This document shows positions 1 to 7,168 of a stretch of 11,105 nt of DNA, one piece after another (the first letter of the stretch is position 1; each line of letters begins with the position of its first letter). Under the pieces are notes generated by a model. The model worked only from the letters and a program-made list of their open reading frames with translations, did not search any database and was not told where the DNA came from. The position numbers and the translations under genes were made by a program. This DNA is from MKRK01 sp001896915 (GTDB lineage Bacteria; Bacillota; Clostridia; Oscillospirales; Acutalibacteraceae): NCBI GenBank assembly GCA_937973935.1, contig CALJJF010000147.1:1-11105 (forward strand), given 5' to 3'.

Positions 1-376
1 CAAGAGCGTTTTTGACACTTCCATAAGGCATTTTATAAGTTGTTGTTTTCCCGTCCACGGTAATCACTACCTGATAGCACTGCACAATGTCAATGGTGCC
101 CGTATAGTGATGGATCCCGGAAAAAACATATTTTTCGTTCTCTGTCAAGACAATGCCTGAGTTTTTTAAAATATCCTCCGGTGTTTCTGAAAGGGTTTCT
201 ACTGTTTTTATTGTTCCGCGGTAGTGGATTGTGATCGTATTTGCTTTCAATGAAACAGCCGATGTTGTTACGCCCAGTACAATAAACAATGCGATAACAA
301 CACATATGTGACTTTTAATGATGCGGTGAAAAACGTACCTACTTCGGTCACATATATCGTTTTTCATATTTTGCAT
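1..376 (-). CDS. yabE: YabE/RpfB-like cell-wall protein with DUF348 repeats, N-terminal part (cut by window edge)
   Basis: This frame is open from an ATG at 376-374 to the left edge, giving 125 residues with the C-terminus missing. The start is well supported: an AGGAGAT-type ribosome binding site lies 5-6 bases upstream. Residues 1-22 are basic and hydrophilic, and residues about 24-43 form one hydrophobic segment, which fits a signal anchor or signal peptide. Residues about 46-80 (pattern ITIHYRG, TVETLSETPEDIL, SGIVLTENE) match the DUF348 repeat found in B. subtilis YabE and actinobacterial RpfB. A second repeat begins near residue 101 (VVITVDGKTTTY). Proteins of this family usually continue with a G5 domain and end in a 3D or lytic domain acting on peptidoglycan outside the cell; that part lies outside the window, so the enzymatic activity is inferred. 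It is transcribed divergently from glgP, with its own promoter and a WalR-like box upstream. Confidence 0.8.
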   Translation of the reverse strand, partial: MQNMKNDICDRSRYVFHRIIKSHICVVIALFIVLGVTTSAVSLKANTITIHYRGTIKTVETLSETPEDILKNSGIVLTENEKYVFSGIHHYTGTIDIVQCYQVVITVDGKTTTYKMPYGSVKNAL

Positions 377-464
377 AATTATCTCCTTCTCCGTTATGAT
401 TGGGTAACCCTCGACGTACGGAAAAACACATCGCACCCAAAAATAGTATTATCACGCTGATGCG

Positions 465-493
465 ATTATATGCAACCGGGGAGCAAGTGTCAA
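465..493 (-). promoter_or_regulatory. Exact-consensus sigma-A promoter of the YabE-like gene
   Basis: Read on the minus strand, TTGACA (493-488) and TATAAT (470-465) are separated by exactly 17 bases, a full match to the vegetative consensus. Transcription would start near 458, giving a leader of about 80 bases before the ATG at 376. The leader contains a short GGGTTACCC palindrome but nothing I recognise as a riboswitch. Confidence 0.85.
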
Positions 494-504
494 GTTTCCT
501 AAAA

Positions 505-537
505 ATTTAATTTTTGTGTATTCTGACAAAATTAAAT
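505..537. repeat. 10-bp perfect inverted repeat between promoter and WalR-like box
   Basis: ATTTAATTTT at 505-514 is matched by AAAATTAAAT at 528-537 around a 13-base spacer. All pairs are A-T, so as an RNA hairpin it would be weak. Its place just upstream of the -35 box of the YabE-like promoter suggests either an UP-element-like AT tract or a binding site for a dimeric regulator. No U-run or GC-rich stem supports a terminator. Confidence 0.4.
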
Positions 538-538
538 G

Positions 539-564
539 GTTACAAAGAGGTTACAAAGGTTACA
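539..564 (-). promoter_or_regulatory. WalR (YycF)-like binding site, three direct half-sites
   Basis: The plus strand has GGTTACAAA three times, at 538-546, 549-557 and 558-566. Read on the minus strand this gives TGTAAC (555-550), five bases, then TGTAAC (544-539). That is an exact match to the published B. subtilis WalR consensus TGTWAH-N5-TGTWAH. A third TGTAAC (564-559) follows with a 3-base spacer. The site is on the coding side for the YabE-like gene, about 45 bp upstream of its -35 box. WalR controls peptidoglycan hydrolase genes in Firmicutes, so site and target agree. Binding itself is inferred. Confidence 0.55.
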
Positions 565-566
565 AA

Positions 567-995
567 GTTGTAATATTTAAGTGTATGAGATTGCTTTTTA
601 AAAAATGCCGCTTTTTCCATTGTGCATTTTGACGATTATAAGTGAATATTAAACACAATAGCTTCAAACCCTATTAAACACTGGGTTTTTTGCAATTCAT
701 ACTACTGAAAAAACAAAATAATACACCAAAAATAAACATAAAAATACATAAAAATGAACAATGAGAGCTTGTACGTATTGATTTTAAAGGATAGGAACCC
801 ATTTTTGTGGAAATAAATTGAATAATCACAATATGGAATTAAAAGTAAAATTTTTAGTCTTGTTATGCGTAAATAACCCTATTAATTTGTATAAATAACA
901 CTATAATTTTAATCAAATTTTCAAAATGAAGCATATAAATATACTAATTGCACAAAAAACAAATGATTCATGTTCCGTATAAAACGTAAATATTC
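567..995. other. AT-rich intergenic region without a convincing gene
   Basis: About 430 bases of strongly AT-rich DNA between the WalR-like box and the glgP promoter. Two very short open frames exist on the plus strand (754-816, 20 aa; 833-898, 21 aa), but neither has a ribosome binding site. A weak hairpin, AAACCC (666-671) with GGGTTT (683-688) followed by a few Ts, could be a poor terminator. I see no tRNA, riboswitch, mobile-element end or CRISPR repeat here. A small RNA cannot be excluded. Confidence 0.5.
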
Positions 996-1024
996 TTGAA
1001 ATTTCAAAGAAAATGGTATATAAT
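996..1024 (+). promoter_or_regulatory. Sigma-A promoter of glgP, with palindrome over the -35 box
   Basis: TTGAAA (996-1001) and TATAAT (1019-1024) are 17 bases apart, a near-consensus vegetative promoter placing the start of transcription near 1031. The -35 box is the left half of a perfect 12-bp palindrome, TTGAAATTTCAA (996-1007), which could be an operator. The regulator is unknown. It does not fit a CcpA cre site, which needs a central CG. Confidence 0.75.
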
Positions 1025-1034
1025 ATGTGCATAA

Positions 1035-1061
1035 GGTGCTTTTGGTTATTTTTTCAGCACC
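1035..1061 (+). promoter_or_regulatory. Hairpin in the glgP 5' UTR
   Basis: GGTGCT (1035-1040) pairs with AGCACC (1056-1061) around a 15-base T-rich loop, starting a few bases after the predicted transcription start. No U-run follows, so it is not a terminator. It may stabilise the mRNA 5' end or affect translation. The ribosome binding site AGAAAGGA (1065-1072) follows directly and sits rather far (13 bases) from the ATG. Confidence 0.4.
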
Positions 1062-1085
1062 CTCAGAAAGGAATTTGGTGTTAGT

Positions 1086-3491
1086 ATGAATATATATCAG
1101 GATTTAAATAAGTCAGAAATCAAGAAGCTGATTAAAACCAAGCTGTCCCATCAGCTTGGTGTCAGTCCCGAGCAGGCGTCTGACGAGCTGTTTTACAAGG
1201 CATCCGTTATGGTCGTCAAGGACCTTTTGGTGGACAGCCGCAAGGAATTCATTGCCTCCCGTGAGAATAACAAGCGGGTATATTATTTGTGTATGGAGTT
1301 TCTCATGGGACGTTCCTTAAAGAACAATCTATTCAATATGGGGATGGAGGAAACCTTTGCACAGGCCTTGTCCGAGATGGGTGCAAAATTGGACTGCATT
1401 TATGAGCTGGAACCGGACGCAGGTCTGGGTAACGGCGGACTGGGACGGCTTGCCGCCTGTTTTCTCGACGGTATGGCGTCGGACGGAATTCCTGCCATGG
1501 GTTATTCCATCCGTTATGAGTATGGTATCTTCAAACAGAAAATTGTAGACGGTTGGCAGACGGAAATGCCTGATTACTGGCTGCCCGGCGGTGATGTGTG
1601 GTTCAATCCTCAGCCCGAAGAGGCCATTGAGGTGAAATTTGACGGCTACATTGAAGAAAACTGGAACGAAGGACATCATCAGTCCATTCACCGTGACTAT
1701 TCTCCCGTGCTTGCCATCCCCTACGATCTGATGGTAGCAGGGTATGACGGTCAGGGGGTCAGTGTTTTGCGTTTGTGGAAAGCAAAGGCACCCGGCTTTG
1801 ATATGAAGCTGTTCAACGAGGGGAACTATCTGAAGGCTGTGGAGGAAAATGCCATGGCGGAGGTCATCAGCAAGGTGCTGTATCCCACCGACAACCATTA
1901 TGAAGGAAAGTCCTTGAGGCTTCGTCAGCAATACTTTTTGGTTTCCGCATCGATTCAGGACATTGTAAAACGCCACCTGAAAAAGTGCGGCAACATCGGA
2001 AACCTGTCTGACAGCATGGCAATCCACATCAACGATACCCATCCCGCCTTGGTCATCCCGGAGCTGATGCGTATTTTATTGGATGACTGCGGTTATGCCT
2101 GGGACGATGCTTGGGAAATCATCAGCAAGACCGTGGCCTATACCAACCACACGGTAATGAGAGAGGCGCTGGAATGCTGGCCGGTGGACATCTTCCGCCA
2201 GCGTCTGCCCCGTATTTACCAGATCGTCACCGAAATCGACAACCGCTTCAGAAAAGAGGTATGGGACAAAACCAGAAATGCCGAAACCGTGGAACGAACG
2301 GCTGTCATCGGGGACGGCACCATCCGGATGGCGAACCTCAGCATTGTGGGCAGCCATAACGTCAACGGTGTTTCTGCCCTGCACAGCGATATTCTCAAGA
2401 AAACGGTATTTTCGGATTTTTATGATCTCGACCCCACCAAATTTTCTAATGTTACCAACGGCATAGCCTGCCGCCGTTGGCTCAATCAAGCCAATCCGAA
2501 GCTGGCGGAATTTATCACCTCCTTAATCGGACCGGGATATATCAAAAACACGTCGGAGCTCACAAAGCTGCTTGCCTATAAAGACGATGAAAGCGTTTTG
2601 AACACCCTTGCAGAAATCAAGCATCACAACAAAGAACGGCTCTCAAACTTTATCTTGAAAAACCATGATATTTCCGTTGACCCGAACATGGTGTTTGATG
2701 TCCAGGCAAAACGCCTTCATGAATATAAGCGTCAGCACCTGAACGCGCTGCATATTCTGGCACAGTATCAGTTTATCAAGGACAATCCAAACGCACCCTT
2801 TACCCCCAAGGCCTATTTCTTTGCCGCCAAAGCCGCACCCGGTTATTTTATGGCAAAGGAAATCATCCGATTGATTTACCAAATCGGCAAGATGATTGAA
2901 GCAGACGAGCAGACCAGGGATAAGCTGAAGGTAGTATTTTTAGAGGATTATCGTGTGACTTTGGCAGAGCTTTTGATGCCCGCCGCCGAAATCAGTGAGC
3001 AAATCTCTCTGGCAGGGACGGAAGCCTCCGGAACAGGCAACATGAAGCTGATGCTGAACGGCGCCATTACCGTGGGAACGGAAGACGGCGCCAATGTGGA
3101 AATCCATGAAGCGGTAGGGGACGAAAATATCATTATTTTCGGAATGCGTACAGACGAGGCGGTCAAAACAAAACTGACCTACAACCCCCGTTCTTATTAT
3201 GATAACAATCCGGTATTGAAAAATGCCATCCATCTTGCCAAAAGCGGTGTGGGCGGACAGGACTTTTCCTCCATCACCTCGTCACTGCTTTCTTATGATA
3301 CCTATATGGTCATGGGCGATTTTGAGGATTACTGCAAAGCCCAGAAAAAGGCCGGTCGTCTTTACAGCGACAAACTGATCTGGAATGGGATGTCCCTTGT
3401 CAACATTGCACAAGCGGGCAGATTCTCGGCAGACAGAGCCATTGATGATTACGCCCGGGATATCTGGAAGCTGAATACCCATCGGCCATAA
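1086..3491 (+). CDS. glgP: Glycogen/alpha-glucan phosphorylase (GT35)
   Basis: This cytoplasmic enzyme removes terminal alpha-1,4-linked glucose from glycogen or maltodextrin with phosphate, releasing glucose-1-phosphate. At 801 residues it is full length for bacterial family members. Family blocks appear in the expected order: GNGGLGRLAACFLDGMAS near residue 115, YEYGIFKQ near 150, the IHINDTHPA block near 315, TNHTVMREALE near 355, FDVQAKRLHEYKRQ near 540, and the pyridoxal-phosphate site EASGTGNMKLM, with the cofactor lysine at residue 654. GTEDGANVEI follows. The ATG at 1086 is preceded by AGAAAGGA, with a spacing of about 13 bases that is longer than usual. The gene opens a two-gene unit with a GH13 glucan hydrolase. 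Sequence alone does not separate glycogen phosphorylase from maltodextrin phosphorylase; the general assignment is secure. Confidence 0.96.
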   Translation: MNIYQDLNKSEIKKLIKTKLSHQLGVSPEQASDELFYKASVMVVKDLLVDSRKEFIASRENNKRVYYLCMEFLMGRSLKNNLFNMGMEETFAQALSEMGAKLDCIYELEPDAGLGNGGLGRLAACFLDGMASDGIPAMGYSIRYEYGIFKQKIVDGWQTEMPDYWLPGGDVWFNPQPEEAIEVKFDGYIEENWNEGHHQSIHRDYSPVLAIPYDLMVAGYDGQGVSVLRLWKAKAPGFDMKLFNEGNYLKAVEENAMAEVISKVLYPTDNHYEGKSLRLRQQYFLVSASIQDIVKRHLKKCGNIGNLSDSMAIHINDTHPALVIPELMRILLDDCGYAWDDAWEIISKTVAYTNHTVMREALECWPVDIFRQRLPRIYQIVTEIDNRFRKEVWDKTRNAETVERTAVIGDGTIRMANLSIVGSHNVNGVSALHSDILKKTVFSDFYDLDPTKFSNVTNGIACRRWLNQANPKLAEFITSLIGPGYIKNTSELTKLLAYKDDESVLNTLAEIKHHNKERLSNFILKNHDISVDPNMVFDVQAKRLHEYKRQHLNALHILAQYQFIKDNPNAPFTPKAYFFAAKAAPGYFMAKEIIRLIYQIGKMIEADEQTRDKLKVVFLEDYRVTLAELLMPAAEISEQISLAGTEASGTGNMKLMLNGAITVGTEDGANVEIHEAVGDENIIIFGMRTDEAVKTKLTYNPRSYYDNNPVLKNAIHLAKSGVGGQDFSSITSSLLSYDTYMVMGDFEDYCKAQKKAGRLYSDKLIWNGMSLVNIAQAGRFSADRAIDDYARDIWKLNTHRP

Positions 3492-3521
3492 TCGATGATT
3501 TAAAAGAAAAAGGTGTTTAGT

Positions 3522-5396
3522 GTGGAAACTCCATTTAATTCAAGAGACATTGCCCATAAATCAAAATTCGGTGCTGTAGCATCCGGAGAAGCAGTTCGGT
3601 TTTCTTTGAAGCTGCCTGTTTCTCTGAATGCTTACGGCGCTTGCCTTGTATATCTGTACAATGAGGAAACACAGCCCCGATCTGTCCTCATGGAAGAAAT
3701 CAGGGAGCAGGACGGGTTTTGCTGGTGGGAATGCACCTTCACAGGGGAAACAGGGATATACCGCTACTTTTTTGAATATTCCACTCATCATGGTCCCGGC
3801 AAGGTCATGAAGGACGACGGTGGAAAGGGAAAAATCAGCGATAGCGGCGGGCTTTGGCAGCTGACGGTGTATGAAAAAGACTTTGCTGTGCCGTCCTTAG
3901 CCTCCGGTGTGATTTATCAAGTTTTCCCCGACCGTTTTTTCTCCTCGGGAGAACCAAAAGAGAATGTGCCGACCGACCGGTATCCGGCACAAAGCTGGAG
4001 CGATACCCCGGCCTTTGTCCAAGGAGAAGGCATTCGGGTGTTAAACAACGACTATTATGGTGGTGACTTAACAGGAATCGCTCAAAAGCTGCCCTATCTG
4101 AAAGAGCTGGGCATTACCATCCTCTATCTGAACCCGATTTTTGAAGCCCATTCCAACCACCGTTACAATACGGCGGATTATCTGAAAGTCGACCCGTCTT
4201 TGGGGACGAAGGCGGATTTTATTCAGCTGTGCAAAAAAGCCGGCGAGCTGGGGATCAAGGTGATTTTGGACGGTGTGTTTTCTCACACCGGATCCGACAG
4301 CGTATATTTCAATCAGAAAAAAAGATATCCCGCCATCGGGGCTTATAACAGCATGAATTCGGATTATTACAGTTGGTACAAATTCAATGAATGGCCGGAC
4401 GATTACGTTTCCTGGTGGGGGGTAAAGACCCTGCCTGAGGTGGATGAGGATGACGGCTCCTTCTCCGATTTTATCGCCGGGGACGGCGGAGTGATTCAAA
4501 CCTGGCTGCGTGCCGGAGCATCGGGCTGGCGGCTGGACGTTGCCGACGAGCTGACAGACGGGCTGTTGGAAAAAATCCGGGACGCCATGAAACAGGTTGA
4601 CAGAGACGCTTTTTTGTTGGGCGAGGTTTGGGAAAATGCCTCCAACAAGCATAGCTACGGACATTTGCGAAAATTTTTATGGGGCAAGCAGCTGGACAGC
4701 GTCATGAATTATCCTTTTTACAATGCAATCGTGGGCTTTTTGAAAGGGGGTACAGTACACAGCTTTCAGGAAACCGTGATGGACATTTTGGAAACCTATC
4801 CGCCTCAGGTGATCAACGCATTGATGAACCACATCGGCACCCACGACACGGAACGGATCCTGACCCTTTTGGCGGGCGAGCCGGAAAACGGCAGGGGCAG
4901 AGCATGGCAGGCCGGGCAGAAATTGTCTGATGACCAAAGACAGAAGGGGGTAAAGCTGTTAATTCTGGCATCTCTTTTGCAGTATACGCTCCCGGGAATC
5001 CCCTCCTTATACTACGGGGACGAAGCAGGCATGGAAGGTTATCGCGATCCCTTCAACAGAGGTACCTATCCCTGGGGCAGTGAAAACCAAGCGTTGCTTT
5101 TGTGGTATCGCCGCTTGGGTAAACTCCGGACATGCCCCCCTCTGGACGGCGGAGAATATATTCCTCTTTACTCAGAAGAGGGCACCCTGTCCTATTTACG
5201 AAAAAACGGGGAGGACGAAATGCTGATTGCGGTGAACCGAAATGAATATCCCGTAGAGGTCTGGCTGCTGACCGGCTGGCGGGATGATACCGTGCTCATG
5301 GGGGACCCCCCCGTCAACGGGATATTGACGATTCCGCCCTTTGGCTTTTCCGTGATGGGCAGAGGGAAATGGGCAAAGGATATGGCAAACGCGTAA
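3522..5396 (+). CDS. Cytoplasmic GH13 alpha-amylase/neopullulanase-like glucan hydrolase
   Basis: A GH13 alpha-glucan hydrolase of 624 residues. The frame also allows a GTG at 3513, but AAAAAGGTG (3507-3515) is a ribosome binding site well placed for the GTG at 3522. No signal peptide is visible, so it should act inside the cell. Residues about 10-115 look like a beta-sandwich carbohydrate-binding or early-set domain of the CBM34 kind. The (beta/alpha)8 domain starts near 125 (GVIYQVFPDRF). Catalytic regions are intact: DGVFSHTG (region I), GWRLDVADE with nucleophile Asp339, LLGEVWE with acid/base Glu368, and HIGTHDTER with Asp442. A C-terminal beta domain occupies roughly the last 100 residues. 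With glgP 30 bp upstream, the likely role is hydrolysis of glycogen or maltodextrin limit products. Exact specificity (amylase, neopullulanase or cyclomaltodextrinase) cannot be read from the sequence. Confidence 0.9.
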   Translation: METPFNSRDIAHKSKFGAVASGEAVRFSLKLPVSLNAYGACLVYLYNEETQPRSVLMEEIREQDGFCWWECTFTGETGIYRYFFEYSTHHGPGKVMKDDGGKGKISDSGGLWQLTVYEKDFAVPSLASGVIYQVFPDRFFSSGEPKENVPTDRYPAQSWSDTPAFVQGEGIRVLNNDYYGGDLTGIAQKLPYLKELGITILYLNPIFEAHSNHRYNTADYLKVDPSLGTKADFIQLCKKAGELGIKVILDGVFSHTGSDSVYFNQKKRYPAIGAYNSMNSDYYSWYKFNEWPDDYVSWWGVKTLPEVDEDDGSFSDFIAGDGGVIQTWLRAGASGWRLDVADELTDGLLEKIRDAMKQVDRDAFLLGEVWENASNKHSYGHLRKFLWGKQLDSVMNYPFYNAIVGFLKGGTVHSFQETVMDILETYPPQVINALMNHIGTHDTERILTLLAGEPENGRGRAWQAGQKLSDDQRQKGVKLLILASLLQYTLPGIPSLYYGDEAGMEGYRDPFNRGTYPWGSENQALLLWYRRLGKLRTCPPLDGGEYIPLYSEEGTLSYLRKNGEDEMLIAVNRNEYPVEVWLLTGWRDDTVLMGDPPVNGILTIPPFGFSVMGRGKWAKDMANA

Positions 5397-5491
5397 GAAA
5401 ACTCCTTATGCATTTGCCTTGGAATCTGAATTGACCTACAGATGAACAGGGATGGATTTAATCCAATTGTCATTTGAATAGATAGAATTAT

Positions 5492-5542
5492 AAACACTGC
5501 TATATTTTCGGGAGGATGTGGCAGTGTTTTTATTTATTTTTT
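5492..5542 (+). terminator. Terminator after the glgP-GH13 unit
   Basis: AAACACTGC (5492-5500) pairs perfectly with GCAGTGTTT (5521-5529), a 9-bp stem with a 20-base loop. It is followed by a T-rich tract to 5542. It lies about 95 bases after the GH13 stop and separates the carbohydrate unit from the germination operon. Confidence 0.75.
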
Positions 5543-5549
5543 AAGAATG

Positions 5550-5578
5550 GCATAATTTAAAAAGGAAAACAAATACTA
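5550..5578 (+). promoter_or_regulatory. Possible forespore (sigma-G) promoter of the ger operon
   Basis: GCATA (5550-5554) and AATACTA (5572-5578) are separated by 17 bases. This resembles the B. subtilis sigma-G pattern (-35 GMATA-like, -10 CATNNTA-like) with one mismatch at the first -10 base. It lies just after the upstream terminator and 77 bases before the gerA start. Germinant-receptor operons are forespore-expressed in known species, which supports the reading, but the motif is short and degenerate. Confidence 0.4.
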
Positions 5579-5655
5579 ATCGTTAGATTTCATTACAATG
5601 AATTATGGTTCGGGAAATAGGTCAACAGCTTTCATGGAGCGGAAATGAGGGAACT

Positions 5656-7146
5656 ATGAACGAAAGCGAAAAGACGAAGCTGTCACAATCGCTGAAGGCA
5701 AATATGGAAACAGTCAAGACAATATACGGGTCTGACAGTACCTTAAAGATGCGGAGCTTTTCCAATCTGGAGAGCGATAAAATCAAATGCGGGATATTTT
5801 ATATTGAAGGACTGGTCAACAAAGAGTCCATCAGCAAAAATATCATACGGCCAATCATTCAGGCTGAATATTCGGGCGAGAAGGATATTCCCGCACTGCT
5901 TAAGGATAAAGTGATTACCTCTGAACATATCCGGGTAGAGCAGGATTTGACAGCACTGATTGAAGCAGTCAATTACGGCGATACGGCTTTGTTTATTGAC
6001 GGGTTTGCTACAGCCTTTCTCATTGATTCTAAGGATTGGAAGCAAAGACAAATAGAGGAGCCTCAATCAGAAATGACTGTCAGAGGACCAAAGGAGGGGT
6101 TTACCGAATGTATTATGGTAAATCTGTCTTTGATTCGTCGGCGCATTATAACGCAGGATTTGAAATATGAATTCAGCGAAATCGGCACACGGACAAAGAC
6201 AAAAATCTGTATGTGTTACATTGAAGGCGTTGCCAATAAAAACATCCTGGGCGAGCTGAAGGACAGACTCAGTAAAATCAATATGGATGCCGTGCTGGAT
6301 TCGGGATATATTCAGGAATGCATCAAGGATGCCCCTATGTCTATTTTTAAAACAGTGGGCAGCACGGAAAAGCCTGATATTATTTGCGGTAAATTACTTG
6401 AGGGCAGAATTGCGATTGTGGTTGATGGTTCGCCGGAGGTCATTACGGTACCCTATTTGTTTATTGAGGCCTTTCAGACCGGGGAGGATTATTATATTCC
6501 TAGTGTTTATGGTTCTATCAACCGGTTTTTGCGAATTGCTTCTTTTTTTCTGACCACGATGATTCCTGCCAATTATATTGCACTGGTAACCTTTCATCAG
6601 GAAATGATACCAACACCTCTTGCCATCAGCATTGCGGCTGCTTCTACAGGAACACCCTTTCCCACAATTGTGGAAATGGCGCTCATGCTGATTGTTTTCG
6701 AAATCATCCGGGAGGCCATTGTTCGAATGCCCAGCTTTATGGGACAAGCAATCAGTATTGTGGGGGTACTGGTCATCGGACAGGCAACCGTGGAAGCACG
6801 ATTTATCAGTGCTCCGATTATTATTATTGTTGCATTCACCGCCATTACAGGTCTAATGATCGGGAAAATAAAAAGCACTTCAATTATTTTGCGTATGATA
6901 TTTATAATTTTGTCCGGGTTTTTGGGTTTTTACGGTATTATATTTGGTTTTATTGTTACATGTATTTATTTACTCCAGCTAAAATCCTTTGGAGTTCCTT
7001 TTATCCATGTGGACAACAGCAAAGGTCTTCATGGAGTGACGGATACCATCATCAGGGCTCCCTGGTGGTATTTGAAATTAAGACCTGCCTTTATGGCCAT
7101 AGACAGAAAAAGAAATGATTTTAAAACTAAAAAAGTCAGAAAATAA
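5656..7146 (+). CDS. gerA: GerA-family spore germinant receptor subunit A
   Basis: The A subunit of a GerA-type germinant receptor in the inner spore membrane, 496 residues, normal for the family. An in-frame ATG at 5605 has no ribosome binding site, whereas the ATG at 5656 has GAGGG upstream, and the protein then begins like other GerA proteins. The N-terminal cytosolic domain (about 20-285) shows two similar halves, each with a YIEG motif followed by Val/Ala-Asn-Lys (GIFYIEGLVNK and MCYIEGVANK). This agrees with the two-subdomain fold known for GerA N-terminal domains. From about residue 293 come several membrane segments containing the family hallmarks TFHQEMIPTPL, PFPTIVEM, FEIIREA and GQAISIVGVLVIGQA. 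It is the first gene of a four-gene receptor operon. The germinant it senses cannot be inferred. Confidence 0.94.
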   Translation: MNESEKTKLSQSLKANMETVKTIYGSDSTLKMRSFSNLESDKIKCGIFYIEGLVNKESISKNIIRPIIQAEYSGEKDIPALLKDKVITSEHIRVEQDLTALIEAVNYGDTALFIDGFATAFLIDSKDWKQRQIEEPQSEMTVRGPKEGFTECIMVNLSLIRRRIITQDLKYEFSEIGTRTKTKICMCYIEGVANKNILGELKDRLSKINMDAVLDSGYIQECIKDAPMSIFKTVGSTEKPDIICGKLLEGRIAIVVDGSPEVITVPYLFIEAFQTGEDYYIPSVYGSINRFLRIASFFLTTMIPANYIALVTFHQEMIPTPLAISIAAASTGTPFPTIVEMALMLIVFEIIREAIVRMPSFMGQAISIVGVLVIGQATVEARFISAPIIIIVAFTAITGLMIGKIKSTSIILRMIFIILSGFLGFYGIIFGFIVTCIYLLQLKSFGVPFIHVDNSKGLHGVTDTIIRAPWWYLKLRPAFMAIDRKRNDFKTKKVRK

Positions 7147-7168
7147 AAAAAGCAGAAGGGGGCAGCGG

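Noticed and set aside
90..305. Minus-strand open frame of 71 codons
   Set aside because: It is out of frame with the YabE-like gene, which has a ribosome binding site, a signal-anchor segment and DUF348 repeats over the same bases.
377..464. Riboswitch (for example c-di-AMP type) in the leader of the YabE-like gene
   Set aside because: Such riboswitches control cell-wall genes in some Firmicutes, but this leader is only about 80 bases and lacks the conserved motifs.
754..898. Two short plus-strand frames of 20 and 21 aa (754-816 and 833-898)
   Set aside because: No ribosome binding sites, no recognisable protein features, and such frames are expected by chance.
1329..2042. Minus-strand open frame of 237 codons opposite glgP
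   Set aside because: It is antisense to highly conserved phosphorylase blocks, shows no family features of its own, and is a by-product of glgP codon use.
4068..4664. Minus-strand open frame of 198 codons opposite the GH13 gene
   Set aside because: It covers the catalytic core of the GH13 enzyme in antisense and lacks a recognisable domain.
5467..5494. Possible promoter TTGTCA, 16 bases, TATAAA
   Set aside because: It would place its start inside the terminator hairpin, so transcripts would end at once; more likely chance in AT-rich DNA.
5605..5655. 17-codon N-terminal extension of gerA
   Set aside because: The upstream ATG has no ribosome binding site and the added residues do not look like a GerA N-terminus; the ATG at 5656 has GAGGG upstream.
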